Shown here piece by piece: positions 23,191 through 34,802 of a DNA stretch of 64,000 bases; within the stretch, counting starts at the first letter, position 1, and each line of letters opens with the position of its first letter. The translations under genes and the position numbers were made by a program. The stretch is from Brassica napus. Lineage: Eukaryota > Streptophyta > Magnoliopsida > Brassicales > Brassicaceae. Location of the stretch: NCBI RefSeq assembly GCF_020379485.1, contig NC_063437.1, forward strand, positions 3,792,806 to 3,856,805, written 5' to 3'. Below the pieces are notes generated by a model. The model did no database searches. It was given only the letters and a program-made list of their open reading frames with translations, and had not been told where the DNA came from.

Positions 23191-24993
23191 TTTTTTGGTA
23201 AGAAATTGGGAGAAAGCCTCCCAATATTTATTAAAGAACAAGAATCAAACTACAAACGAATCTGTCGTGGCCGTAGAGGTCCATCAACATCCTCACGCAA
23301 TAACGTAACAACCTCTAAAGGTGCAATGTCAAACCTATGAAAACCAAACGGTAATGAAAAAGCCAGGTTAGCCAAACCATCAGCTAAGTGGTTTGCTTCC
23401 CTGTACACATGAACTATTCGGACCAGCCAGTCCCTTGTCAAGAAGCCATGGCACAGTCGTACCAGGAAAGACAGCGGATGAGTATTCCCAATCCCTGTGG
23501 TCAGAAACTCCACCACCATTTTAGAGTCCACTTCCAACTCCAATCTGCTTATACCTTTCTCCCAAGCAATCACCAAACCATAGTAGACTCCCCATAGTTC
23601 CGCCAAAGGAGCAGAGCATCGCCCTATATTTAGAGCGTATCCACCATACCACTCACCATCAACATTCCGTATTCCACCTCCTGCAGAGGCCAGCCCCGGA
23701 TTTCCATGCGATGCTCCGTCAGTGTTAAGCTTCATCCATCCTTCTCGAGGAGGCATCCATCCTACCATTATTTCAACTCTGCTGCCAATATGAATACTCC
23801 CCCGTTCCACCTCCTTTGCTAACCTCACTTCTTTGGCCAAGTCTCGTAGAAACTTCACACGATCTCTCCAAAGCCGATTCTCTCCAAACACATTGCCGCA
23901 TCTCCACTTCCACCCCCACCAAGCCGCTAAAGCAAACAGCATGGCCCAAGGATTCCCACTCCCGGTATCATTATCACATAAATTTTTATAGAGCCATTCG
24001 AACAAAGACATCGAGAAGAATGCTTGTCTCTTCCTAGCTGGGACAAATCTATTCCATATTCCTGTCATCGCTGGACAGTCCCTAAGTACATGTAGGATCG
24101 TTTCAATACCTCCTCTACAGACCTGACACAAATCAGTCCCACTTAGATGCCTTCTATGTCTCTCTGCGTTCGTCATAATCGCCTGATTCCCAACTAGCCA
24201 AAGAAACACCTTAACTCTCTCAGGGACTGCCACACTCCACATCTTTTGAAAGAAGCTCTCCATGTTTGGCCCTGGATGTTCATCTCGTGTGAGTAACTTA
24301 TACGCAGATTTTACTGTAAATTGCCCACTAGGTGTTTGTCCCCAAGATAGACAATCCTTTGCCCCAGTGACCACATCAACCACCACTGCTGCAAGCTCCA
24401 GCCGTGTCTCCTCTGTTATAAATGGAGCAATTCTCGTGAGGTTCCAACCCCCGCCTTCCAGCCACATTTCTCGAGCTGTTATATTCCCGTATCCTTCTGG
24501 CAGCTCCTCAATCACAACTCTATCAAGTGAATAATCTGAAAGCCACTTATCCGTCTAAAATTTAATATATCTCCCATTACCAATCACCCAACTATGTCCA
24601 GGCACAATCACTTCCCTTATCCCATCGCCACACTTCTCCATGTAGATGAAACATTCCGTCCCACTATCATCCAAGTCGCATCATGCATATCACCTACTGC
24701 ATATTTACTCCGCAAAACTCTAGCCCATAAGCTCTCCTTATCGTACAGCAAGCGCCATCCCACCTTTGCTATTAATGCTTTATTCATATCTCGCGACACT
24801 CTGATCCCCAACCCATCCTCTTCTTTTGGTTTGCAGATTTTGTCCCATGAGACCAAATGTTGTCCATTTTCCCACACAAAGCTCCTTGATAAGCGATCCA
24901 GTTCCTCAAGTGTGCTAACTGGTAGTTGTATTGTACTCATCGAATGTACCGGTATGGATGATAAGACTGACTTAGTCAATGTTATCTTTCCTT
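23191..24993 (-). mobile_element. 5'-truncated LINE with 17-bp target duplication
   Basis: A minus-strand non-LTR retrotransposon of 1.8 kb with a short A tail (T-rich at 23191-23196). It keeps only the end of RT, the zinc-binding region and RNase H. Perfect 17-bp flanking repeats mark the insertion limits. The ORF is interrupted twice. Confidence 0.88.
23250..24979 (-). pseudogene. LINE ORF2 fragment (RT end, zinc-binding, RNase H)
   Basis: The upstream piece, 24979-24617, has LDRLSRSFVWENG and WDKICKPKEEDGLGIR, the RT connection region. A one-base frameshift near 24617 and a TAG in the phrase RYIKF-stop-TDKWL (about 24555) separate it from the downstream 421-residue frame 24515-23250. That frame carries VPERVKVFLWLVGNQ, CQVCRGG...HVLRDCPA and RNase H motifs LNTDGASHGNPG, LAELWGVYYGL, LEVDSKMV and HVYREANHLADGLA. 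The RNase H acidic residues are intact, but the ORF is dead. Confidence 0.85.
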
Positions 24994-25010
24994 CCGATAA
25001 TGATGCCCTT
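24994..25010. repeat. LINE target-site duplication (right)
   Basis: Exact second copy of the 17-bp repeat at 23174-23190. Confidence 0.85.
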
Positions 25011-25441
25011 AGGGTAAGTGGTTTCCTTATGCCTTAGGATAAAAAAAAATATAGATAAATAAAAATATTTTAATATCTCTGGATATAGACTTCTGTAATG
25101 TCTCTAAGAATTTTTTTTACCAAAATAAATTAATAATTCATTGATAAATGTAATCAAAATTTTCGCTTACGGTTGGAACACTTGGTGCAACCTACCGTCA
25201 AATATTTAAAATATAAAATATTTAATAATCTTTTTGATTATGTTTTAACATTTAAATTAGAAAATTATAGAAGATATAGAAATTATTATTTTTACTAAAC
25301 ATTTTTCATTTTATAACAGAAAATATATATGTATTTAGTAAGCTAATTAAAAAATAATCATAAACACCCGCACTATTCATAAAGTGTATAGTTGACTTAA
25401 AGAGAGAGGGAGAGGAAAAACTTGAATCTTCCATCGAAACA

Positions 25442-25813
25442 ATGAATCCCTTTGGTAGTTTCACGAAAGAGAGGAGGAATGGCCCAAAAGCGCCAGATAC
25501 AGTGAGCTTCCCATTGAAGGAGAGGAACTTACGCATGGTTGCAGTATCCACGACGTCCCCCGCGGCTGCGATTCCGAACTCACCTCTTGCGGCGCTTCAG
25601 TCACCATCCTATCCTCCTCCGCCGGCAAGACCGTCAACCTTACGCATGGTTGCAGTCTCCACGTCCCCGGCGATTCCGAACTCACCTCTTTCGGCGCTTC
25701 CTAAACAGTCGCCATCGTCTCCTCCTCCGAACTTGCCACCGTCAACCTTGTTCTTGATGACCATTACCTTTGTTGGTTTAGTTCTTGCGCGGCTTCAGTC
25801 GCGTAGCGACTGA
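25442..25813 (+). CDS. Hypothetical proline/serine-rich protein with internal repeat
   Basis: A 123-residue open frame that I do not recognise. It holds two near-identical modules, LRMVAVSTTSP...IPNSPLAAL (about residues 30-52) and LRMVAVSTSPAIPNSPLSAL (about 67-86). These correspond to a 75-80 bp DNA duplication at about 25530-25610 and 25638-25712. A hydrophobic stretch, LFLMTITFVGLVLARL, lies near the C-terminus. The segment is clearly more GC-rich than its surroundings. It sits just before a broken RAB copy. It may be an orphan gene or a captured fragment of an exon. Confidence 0.3.
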   Translation: MNPFGSFTKERRNGPKAPDTVSFPLKERNLRMVAVSTTSPAAAIPNSPLAALQSPSYPPPPARPSTLRMVAVSTSPAIPNSPLSALPKQSPSSPPPNLPPSTLFLMTITFVGLVLARLQSRSD

Positions 25814-25844
25814 GAGAGATGTCTTCTCTTTTCTTTTATTTATC

Positions 25845-25848
25845 TTTT

Positions 25849-25893
<45 letters not shown>
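25845..25893. repeat. (CTTT)n microsatellite
   Basis: A tetranucleotide run of about twelve units directly follows the hypothetical frame and precedes the RAB remnant. Confidence 0.9.
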
Positions 25894-25895
<2 letters not shown>

Positions 25896-25939
25896 CTCTC
25901 TCTGCGATATGATCGGTAAAGTTATTTTCCTGTTATGGT

Positions 25940-26715
25940 GGAGTACACCCAAATGGGTTTCTTCTTGCTGCAACATACTACCGTGAAGCCATGGGGATCT
26001 TTCTTGTGTCTCACGTCAGTCACCAATGAATCATTTTTCAACAGTGAGTCGTTTCTTTTCTTTAAACTTACAGTTTAACTAGTTCGATTCTTGCTATAGC
26101 CTCTGTAGACCTCATGCGCGTTTAACTTCGAATACAGATATAATAAGGAATTGGATCCGTAACATTGAGCATCACGCTTCTGATAAATGTCAACAAGATT
26201 CTAGTGGGGAACAAGGTTGAAAGCAAACATGTCTCTCTCTGTGTCTCTTTTACCCTTCCCATGTATCTTCATCTGCGTGGAGTTTTGTTACGCGTGTCTA
26301 ACTCTTTTTGTTTAGTTAATTAACGTTGATGAGTTTGGTTTTGCAGAGTGCCAAGACTATAACCTACACGTTGAGGAAGTTTTCTTTTCAATTGGTAAAG
26401 ACATTAAGCAAAGAGTCAAAGACTTGCAGTTTACCGATGCCAAACGCTAAGGTTCGTTGAGCTTCAGAATCTATTTTCACTGTCATCATTATAATAATCG
26501 TAGAATGCAATTAGGTTAAGTACATGTAGAGAGTACGTAACAAGTTTAGGTGGAGGTAGAGAGTAACAAGTTTAGAGCTTTAGTAATCATATGATAAGTT
26601 CAGTATTGATCAAAATTAACATTTTACTCTGTCTGTCAAACGGTTTTAACAAAGTCAAGTTTGTTTTTTTATCACTGCTGTGTACAGGCACAAACAATCA
26701 AAATAAACCATTTCG
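25940..26715 (+). pseudogene. RABE1a tandem-duplicate remnant
   Basis: Pieces align in order with exons 4, 5, 7 and 8 and the introns of the intact RABE1a. AACATACTACCGTGAAGCC is the exon 4 start. ATTGGATCCGTAACATTGAG and a DNA version of LVGNK are from exon 5. GCCAAGACTATAACCTACACG is from exon 7. ACAAACAATCAAAATAAACC is from exon 8. Exons 1-3 and 6 are missing, and small indels disrupt the frame in exons 4, 5 and 7. Retained introns show a DNA-level duplication, not retroposition. Confidence 0.88.
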
Positions 26716-26721
26716 ATTTGA

Positions 26722-27260
26722 TGCACCGCCTAGAGCTTGACTGGTCCCAAACATTTGAACGCAGATTGTACACTTATGCACAGCATTCTCGTTGTTCCGA
26801 TGCTCCGCTTGTAATAGAATCTTATGTGACCAATTAGGGTTTATTTATAAACAAAACTAAAGAACGTTTCAGACACTTTGACTTTTGTATTCAAATAAAC
26901 TAAGCAGCATTACTGAGACTTTGACTTTTGTATTCAAATAAACTAAGCAGCATTAACTGCTTTGACTAAGCACTTCTAAATTTGTAAGCAAATTATGTTC
27001 ATAGAAAAAAAATTGTTAGCAAATTACGTACCTTCATAGCAAAAAAAAAACATACACGTGCTTTTTATTTACTGTTTATCAAAATGGGCACGTATATTTA
27101 CTTTTAAGAAATTCAAACTCAAAGTCATGACTGCATTCTTAAAAAATCAAATTCAAAATCTGATACTTTGGAACACGGAATCTATAGACTCTAGATGTAT
27201 CATATGTTGGAAGTGTATACTGTATATACACACACTGCATGTATGAACACCAATGATTTG
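26722..27260 (-). pseudogene. ZAT18 tandem-duplicate remnant and its promoter flank
   Basis: The sequence 26722-26815 matches the second zinc-finger coding stretch of ZAT18 (7472-7565), including the QALGGH region. A deletion removes everything between RAB exon 8 and this point. The following 26820-27250 matches the ZAT18 5' flank (7915-8345), sharing AAGCAGCATTACT and ATGTTGGAAGTGTATAC-like phrases. Inside it a 38-bp phrase with ACTTTGACTTTTGTATTC is duplicated in tandem at about 26876 and 26918. Confidence 0.82.
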
Positions 27261-27299
27261 ATATATAATACTTACACCACAAGGTCAATGTGTGCTTCT

Positions 27300-27470
27300 T
27301 CCCGATATATTTGATGGTTTAGTACAACAGAATGATTAACAGAAACCACTTGACTAATGGCAAACAAACATGGACAATATAATAAAATAAAATTAGTTGG
27401 TTTCATACAACAAAATGATTAGAAAAAACCACTTGACTAATGGCAAACACACATGAACCATATGAAATAA
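27300..27470. repeat. Two-copy direct repeat downstream of the FBD gene
   Basis: The phrase AACCACTTGACTAATGGC occurs at about 27345 and 27427, each after TACAACA/GAATGATTA-like sequence. A third copy lies at 20701 beside the broken FBD relative. Confidence 0.6.
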
Positions 27471-27472
27471 AA

Positions 27473-29229
27473 TCACTCCCTTGTTTCACCTGAAACACTC
27501 ATATATTCCACCTGAGTGGAAAATAGAAGCTGGGATGATGTCGAAACCCTATACATAGACTCCAAATCTTTCATATTCTTTCTATCTGTATGGTTGCCGG
27601 TTGATTTCAGAGAGAATCCAGCTCTCTTTAAACACTTAGAGTTAGCAAAGATGTAGTTTATGAATTCTCTCTCTTCGTTTCTTCCTTTGTATTCTCTCCA
27701 CTCAAAGATCTCGAGATGGGTTGACAAACATCCGGGAACAGAACTTGGTTGGTTCCATGAAAGTGGCAACTCCTCCGCAACTTGAATGAATGTCTGTGAT
27801 GCAATCCACAAGGGTTGTGAATCACATTTACTTTTTATTTTATTACTTGAATGAATTAGAGTACCAACCTTGTCGATGAGAAGAACTTTTAGATTAGGAG
27901 AATTCTGAAGCAAAAACATTAGTGGTTGTAACCAGTCTAAATCGTGTACAAGTATTATCTTACACTCCATAAGATAAGAGTAGCCAATAGTGCTAAACCA
28001 GGAAAACTGCAATGAACACAACAACACATAAGTAAAACCCTAGATGTGTTTATGCATATGTTTCTGCATATGTTCTTTCTCAGGTATGTAACAACAATGC
28101 CAATGAAGAAAATAAAAAGGATGAAACTGAAAAGATCACCACATACCGTTGCAAAGCTCAAAACTAATTCGAGACACATGACTGAAGAAAGAGATGTCCT
28201 AAACCTGTCATCAGGGTAACAACGGAAGTTGATATTTGCCTTCTCAAGGCGAGGTTCGTTTTCGATCGAGTAAGAGTCTCTCGAGTGATCTGTGATGAAG
28301 ATTTTCTTTAAAGCCGGAGAATCTATTACTAAACTTCCCTCAATGCCTTCGCCATGTGGTTCTAGTTTCACATAATGATATGATAAAAACACCAAACATG
28401 GGGCTTTTATATTGAAAACTTTTACGTTGTCTTGGTGGTGTCGTTCCACAATCAAAGTTTTGAGAAGAGGACAACTCGACAAGAATCGAGCCAAAGAATC
28501 TTCATCTTTGTATACCACAGAGTCAAGTATAAGATATTTGAGGGATGGGAGGCATGCTGGAGAAGGAACATCCAGAAGAATCTTGTTGGAAAGACCTAGA
28601 GAAACAAGTGTATCACATGTGTAAAGGTTATTAGGTAACCTAGTGGGCTCCGCGGACCATCTGAGAATAAACCCTAGCTCACGCACTCTACTATGAACCG
28701 CTTTTTTAATCCAATTTTCAACATCAACAACATCAACGTGACGTCCTCTATCGACTCCTATAGCTAATGCTTCTAAAACAGGTGCCTTATGGGCTTGTAG
28801 TGACTCATCGATAAACCGCAAAAGCCACAGTCGTTTCTGATCACTTCTGACAAAAAATCGCTCAAGTAAACGACCAAGTAAACGACCAAGTAAACCGCCA
28901 ATAACTACTTTGTTTGTATCATCACTGATCATCTCTAAGTAGTCGAGCTTTGGCACCATCGTCCAAATAGAGCGCCATCGCTTTGACAAAATCATAGTAG
29001 CCACTGCATCTTTTGTTGGCACAAGCAACAATATCCGCACAAGCAAATCGTCTGGTAACGCACTTATCCTGTCTTCTACCCCAAAACTTTTGACTTTTCT
29101 CTTTAGGAATCGTCGGGATGTTTGTTCTAACAGTATCGGAATCCCTTTTTCTATTAGTATCGAAATCAAATATCCCACCTGCAACCCAACATGAATTGAG
29201 CTGAAACCTGATAAAAGCTGCCTTAACAT
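27473..29229 (-). CDS. F-box/FBD/LRR protein, 3 exons
   Basis: Exons are 29229-28147, 28006-27869 and 27793-27473. Junctions are GT-AG and the joined frame is 513 residues. The F-box starts near residue 52 (VEDRISALPDDLLVRILLLVPTKDAVATMILSKRW, split over two lines of evidence: ISALPDDLLVRILLLVP and ILSKRWRSIW). Leucine-rich segments follow (LPSLKYLILDSV, CPLLKTLIVER). The C-terminal FBD domain reads PSCLSTHLEIFEWREYKG-like and FINYIFANSKCLKR. Such proteins are substrate adaptors of SCF ubiquitin ligases, with unknown targets. The 50-residue N-terminal extension is hydrophobic and unusual; the true start may be nearer the F-box. A tandem relative is broken at 20.6-21.5 kb. The Arabidopsis block has an FBD-like gene at AT3G53550 (from memory). 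Confidence 0.8.
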
Positions 29230-30187
29230 ATTTTTCCCTTTGAAACTACACCAACAACGCTTTTGGCTATCGTTGAGGGTTTTGATTTAATTAGGATATA
29301 TATATATACACGCACGTGGGATTGATTTTGTTTGTTTTAACTTTTATATAAAATAAGAAAATAAATTAAAAAGCTGATCACCGACACCGAAACGAAAACC
29401 TAATATATACACGCAAGTGGGATTGATTTTGTTTGTTTGTCTATCACCAAGAGAAGTCTCTGCTTGCTACTTTGACAAAAAAAAAAAAGTCTCTGCTTGC
29501 TGATGCTCTCCTCTATAACATCACTTGTGGCTGTGTCCATCGTGTTAGTCTCATTTAGTAATTCATATTGAAGTCTCAGCGTTATGCTTCAGATATTGAA
29601 CACTAGCTATAACTTCTCTCATATGAAATCTTGTAGAGCCATTCTCGGTTTTGGATCCTTGTAGGCGGTGTTGTGCTATTTGTTAAATCATTTAGTAGTA
29701 TATTTTTTCATCAATTATTGAGTAGTATTTTGGTGAAGATGTGATGATTATTATATGTAGGTCTTCTACAAATGATATGTGCCTAAGTGCCATTTATGAA
29801 ACCAATTATAGAGAGGATTCGTGAATCTTTTGTTCCACGCACTTGGTGATATAGTTTTATACATGATTCTGAAACCGTTTTGAGTGCAAAATCTCGAGAG
29901 GCTGATGCATATAAATTGTTTATGAGAGATTGCCACGGAGAATTGTACTTCACATCCAGCTTTGTATATACTTTCGACCTTATTACAGAGACTCTATTAC
30001 ATTCAAGCACAAGCAATGTCCTAAAGCTTCATACCGCTGTTTCTTTAATTTCAACTAGGTTTCAATCTGAGGATTCATATATAAAATCTGTAGGGTTAAA
30101 GGCCCAATTCTGTCTTGACCCATCTCTCTAAGTCTCCAGCCCAATAATGAATCCCTGCATAATCAAAAAGGAAACGTTAGTTTTGCT
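29230..30187. other. FBD gene promoter region and intergenic DNA
   Basis: A phrase of about 37 bp ending GTGGGATTGATTTTGTTTGTTT occurs at about 29305 and again at about 29402. At 29783-30016 a minus-strand frame of 77 residues has no recognised domain. No gene is called. Confidence 0.5.
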
Positions 30188-30393
30188 TGTTGGGATTGTT
30201 AAATTCCGTGTCCAACTCTATATTATCCGATTAGTACGATATTGTCCACTTTGGGCCTAATTGGCAAGCCCGCATGGATTTACTTTTGGTTTCCATCCCA
30301 AAAGGCCTCGTACTATTAGAGTTGGACATCTCTTTATATATTAGACACTCCTTGTCTAATTCTCCAATGTGGGACTTAGTTTGTTATATCACA
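30188..30393 (-). mobile_element. LTR of a small LTR retroelement (TRIM-like)
   Basis: On the minus strand it starts TGTGATATAACAAAC and ends CAATCCCAACA (TG...CA). It is directly preceded on that strand by a purine tract GAAGGGGAGAA (30394-30407), the expected polypurine tract. Its length is about 206 bp. Confidence 0.55.
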
Positions 30394-30568
30394 TTCTCCC
30401 CTTCAAACTAAGGATCACATTCATCTCGTGTCCCACAACTGACTTCCAGAATCTTCTGACTTGATTTCTGCCACACACCTCTCATTCCTAACTCATAGGA
30501 TACCCATTCATCACTCATTCATCACTCAAAGGGTATTTCGGTCTTTCTTGCAGATTTCTCGTCAACCG

Positions 30569-30580
30569 GCTCTGATACCA
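30569..30580 (-). other. Primer-binding site, tRNA-iMet type
   Basis: TGGTATCAGAGC on the minus strand matches the initiator-Met tRNA 3' end used by many plant Copia and TRIM elements. It lies five bases after the LTR at 30586-30869, the usual spacing. Confidence 0.75.
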
Positions 30581-30585
30581 AATAT

Positions 30586-30869
30586 TGTTGTAAAGCGTTT
30601 GTAAAGAACTCACAAGGTTATAAGAATATATCTCTTCTTATTAGCTTAAGAAAACTAGCTCAAAAACTTAAGCTCTCACAATCACAAATCACTCTCAATC
30701 TCTCAATGTCACACACGACATGTATATATATGAGTATGTAATCCTAAACCTAATATAACTCACTTATTAGATAACTTCCAAAACACTCCATGTTTATCTC
30801 TAAGTTATCTTATCTCAAATAGGAATAGGATTACTTCTAGCTCAAGCTTCTTTCAAGCTTATCTCAACA
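30586..30869 (-). mobile_element. Copia LTR
   Basis: The minus strand reads TGTTGAGATAAGC ... GCTTTACAACA (284 bp). It is preceded by a polypurine tract and a Copia RNase H end, and followed by a primer-binding site. It therefore looks like a 3' LTR on one side and a 5' LTR on the other. Confidence 0.7.
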
Positions 30870-30978
30870 GTCTCCCCCTTAAGCTTGAAGTTCACTTTCA
30901 CCACATCCTGCATGCCGATCAGCTCTCTCATTTCTCTGTACTTAACTCTCCCTAGAGCTTTAGTCAATATGTCGACCA
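30870..30978 (-). pseudogene. Copia polyprotein C-terminal fragment
   Basis: The minus-strand frame reads VDILTKALGRVKYREMRELI then GMQDVVKVNFKLKGE, the conserved end of the Ty1/Copia RNase H and C-terminal tail. It runs directly into the polypurine tract AAGGGGGAGAC. The rest of the polyprotein is absent. Confidence 0.8.
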
Positions 30979-33821
30979 AAGACGAAATACAAAGACGACA
31001 AGGAAAAGGAAACTTAAGAAGTTGATGGTGTTATATATAGAAGAGGTGATCGTGGCTTTAAGGGTATCCCAAAAAAAAGATCATCCGAGAGACAGAGCAA
31101 GAGCATAAGAGAGAGATAACAAGAGATTAAGCAATTACGAGTGTTAGGGTTTTTGTGTTAATCATTGGTTGTAATCTCTATAGTTGTTCTTGAGAAACAG
31201 TTTTCTTTGAGTGTATAAAGGGAAGAGCTTTTGATATTGATTTCAATTTAAGTTTAAAGCACTAGGCAAAGGTTTAAATCCTAACAAAATCATAGACTAT
31301 GTTTGTATACAGTCTAGAATATCTAGGATAATCCTACATACAATGTAACTCCTTTGGCTTTTAAATGTATGGTGTGCACAATGTATAGACAGATCAAGGG
31401 AAATAATACACTCTCACTCGTTACACAAAAAAAAACTCATAATGAAGCATTAGATCTTGACAGAAATTTCTTTGGTTCTTCTCTTAATGGCTCTCGGTAA
31501 AGCAGCTATTAAAAATTTAGTTTGTTACTGTAAAAGCATAAGTAGCACAAAGCGAATGCTTGTATTGTTTGCATCTATTAGCTGTGTAATCTACCTCAAA
31601 TATCTGTGATTCAATATGAAGTCATAAGTATGATAGCGATCTCTTTCTTCCCCCATGAGGTTATATCATAACTGGACCACACTTTTGACAATCGCAAACA
31701 ATTATCTCCTTCTTTATCTGCTGTAGTTGAAGTTTATAAATGGTATGCTCAGTCACCCATGTTCTTGCTTCATGTTTTTGCCTCGGTAAGGTCCCCCCAC
31801 AGTCACACTCTCAACAATCGATAGAGGAATCAGTCAAATGATTGGTTCATTCGGTCTCTACAGTGAAATGTATCGGTTAACCAAAAACCAAACAGACAGG
31901 TACATTTATAATCTGATCACAATATCCGTATCTCTCTCTCTAACACATTGTTTGGTTCCGATTCACAGTTTCTTGGAAACCCAGCTTAGCGTGTCAGTCT
32001 GATGCACGCAGGATCAAATCTTTGTCGTTTCGCTCTCATCATATTCACAACTTTATCAATCAACGCACCTAACACTCAATCTCGCATTATTGTACTATCT
32101 TGTGCTACTTCAAGTTTCGAGGGGATATATAAGAAAATAAGATTTAGGCTTTGTAACAATTTTTATTTACATCGAAGTTTAAGCAGTTAGTTAAATTCAA
32201 GAGTGATCAAACCGAAACTAAACCAAACATATTTTTGTTATTTTATTTATGTCTAGTTTGCATGTTTACTAGAAAATCTTAAAAGAACTCATCAGATTAC
32301 GTGTTTACATATCATTTTTAGTAATTTTATTCAATTTTTAATACTGTTCAAATCCTCAACTACATCATCGTATAATTTTTATTTTTATTATATAATGATT
32401 AGTAATATATGTAAAATTAATGAATAATTTCACGAACAATGATTTTATAATATAGTTTTTCATAACACTCGGATTGACAAACGATTTTACATATATAACA
32501 TTTTTATGGATGTGTTTTTTTTTTGCAGAAAACGGCCGCAACGAAAGGTTATACCTTCAAAAGTCTAGAACTTCCGATAAGTTTGCCTTTTACAATCTAT
32601 GAAAAAAAATGTATTTTCTATTAATCGAATCACAAGCCTGGTGGAGAAGCCTTTTAAATCTTGATCATTGCTTCCGCATAAATTTTATTCAATTAGCATA
32701 GTAAATTTCATAGCTTTAATATATGTAGTATACAATTGGTGTTTCTAAGACAAATGTGCCAATGAAAATATATTATTTTTAATAATTAATTTAGATATTT
32801 ATTATTGTAGTTTGGAGTCTCTGCACTTTGGATACAAATCGCTAGGATATCCGGTATATCCGTATATATGATTTTACTTTGCATGTGCGTAAATGATATA
32901 CATCCAACCTTTTACATTGTCCCTACCTAAATAAATAAATATATAGATTTCATTCATGCTCGGATTCTTGTTGATTACATCGGATAGCCAAACTTTAAAA
33001 GTTAAATATATTTAATTATACTATATATTTTTAACGTCTGGTTAATTATACTATTACGATAAAAAATATTATATAGACAATTCTATTGACTATAAAATAT
33101 TGTTTGACCATAAAAAAATATTATTTAATTATATTGACTATATTTCACTTATAGTATTAATTTGTAATTAGATCTGATATTTCAATAAAAACAAATATAC
33201 AATATTTATTTTGTTAGCTTTAACATTTATTTAATATAAAATATTAATTTATATGAAAAGAAATAAAAAAACTAGTTTAAAAATACATAACAAGGTTTAA
33301 TTCAAAACTAAGGAAATTTAAATTACAAAATTAAAAGTCTGAATATTCTAATTCTTAAATTTAGTATAATGTAATTTAGCTTTTGTTATGTGTTTTTAAT
33401 TGTTTAATGTAAGAGTTTATTTTAATAATAATATTTTAATATAATTTTTACACATAATATATTTATATTTGAATTAGAAAGATTTTGAAAACCTGAATTA
33501 GAACTATCATTTTAATTATAATTTTAATATTACTTAATATCTTTTAGTCATGAGATAATAAATATTTTACTAAACTATTAAAAACTAAGAGAATCTTATT
33601 TAATAACATAATACTTTTTCAACTAAAAAAAATATTTTTTTCAACTAAAAAAATATTCTTTTTAGTGTAATGTTAGTGTTGTGGTTGGAGAGCAAAAACA
33701 ATTAATGCTAAAATTACATTAAAATAGTGCAACTTTGACACTAAAATAATATCATGAGTTGGAGTGTAACTTAATATTAGTATCATGGGTTTGAGTGTAA
33801 CTTAACATTAAATTTAATATT
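30979..33821. other. Gene-poor region, no gene supported
   Basis: From 31020 to 31260 a TATATATAG box-like site and a leader-like stretch may belong to another decayed LTR. From 32.2 to 33.8 kb the DNA is very AT-rich. No frame with a recognisable domain and no clear transposon ends were found. Confidence 0.45.
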
Positions 33822-34061
33822 TTATCCGTTCCATAATATAAGATGTTTTGGAGAAGATTGATATTTCAAAATATAAGATGTTTTGATATTTTTAAAGTAC
33901 TTTAACTTTATTGGAAACTGGTTGACCATTAATATTTTACTGTATTATTTATGATTGGTTAATTTATTTTAAATTTATGCTATTAATGATTATTTTTGAA
34001 AACTTAAGTTTCTTAATTCTTGTGTTTTATGCAAAATATCTTATATTATGGAACGAAGGAA
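33822..34061. mobile_element. Stowaway-like MITE
   Basis: The ends are an inverted pair: ATCCGTTCCATAATATAAGA at the left and TCTTATATTATGGAACGAAG at the right, in reverse complement. It is about 240 bp, AT-rich and non-coding. Confidence 0.65.
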
Positions 34062-34435
34062 TTATTAAAATTACATTAAAATAGTGTAACTTAATGCTCA
34101 GTGCCCTAAAGGTCTCGATTCTTATTGCGTACTTAGAGCATCTCCAATGTATTACCCCATTTTTTATTCCAAAATGGTGCAACACCAAAATGGAGTAAGG
34201 TTTTACTCCAATGTATTACTCTATTTTCTACTCCAAAAATACTATTTCTTAAATGATTTCATTTTTATCTTATTAATAATTGCATATAAAATCTTATACT
34301 TATAAAAATTTACCAATAACCCCAACTATTTTATATTAACGATAAATAATTAAAATATAAATTATTTGAATTAAATATTATTATTAAAAAGAACAAGAAA
34401 TCATTAAAAAAGACAACATATATATATATGTGGGT

Positions 34436-34650
34436 TCAACAATGAACATTAGAATATTTTTCCCACAAATGATCAACTAATGCATTTCGTAATGAAAAAT
34501 AAGCTTCTTTATCTTTGATATTCCTAAATCGAGCAAGAAAATTTTGAAATCAGACATTTTCATCTTCTGCGATTTTGATACTCGGATGTGGAGCTTCTCT
34601 TCCAAGTTCATTTGGTGCATCGAGTTCACGCTCATCCATACAAGATCTAA
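34436..34650 (-). pseudogene. Harbinger transposase C-terminal fragment
   Basis: The minus strand reads MDERELDAPNELGREAP, then a stop, then FLARFRNIKDKEAYFSLRN and ALVDHLWEKYSN. This matches the end of plant Harbinger (Plant_tran/ALP1-like) transposases, whose C-terminus has NIKDKEAHF and ALxxHLWE signatures. The DDE catalytic core is missing. Confidence 0.7.
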
Positions 34651-34802
34651 ATGTTCGTGCGTATATTCAAGCTCAACAAATACAAATAATATCAAAGCGA
34701 AATGTTGAATCACAAGATCAACAAGCTCTTTCTCAGACTTCTCCGTTTGGGCAATATTTCACCGACCTTAGCAGATCCGGAACGGATTTTCCATATTATT
34801 AA
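34640..34802 (+). pseudogene. C-terminal fragment of a second Harbinger gene (tentative)
   Basis: A plus-strand frame ends QTSPFGQYFTDLSRSG then TDFPYY stop, convergent with the transposase fragment. PIF/Harbinger elements carry a Myb-like gene next to the transposase. Assigning this end to it is inference. Confidence 0.35.

Larger units (their letters stand above)
22992..25015. mobile_element. Harbinger/Tourist-like MITE, copy C, split by a LINE
   Basis: The sequence at 22992-23190 is the reverse complement of copy B's interior. It ends with CCGATAATGATGCCCTTA after the LINE, which corresponds to the family TIR. A LINE entered at this terminus and duplicated 17 bp of it. Confidence 0.55.

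Noticed and set aside
29783..30131. Overlapping 77- and 83-residue frames on opposite strands
   Set aside because: No domain, no splice context, and no similarity that I recognise.
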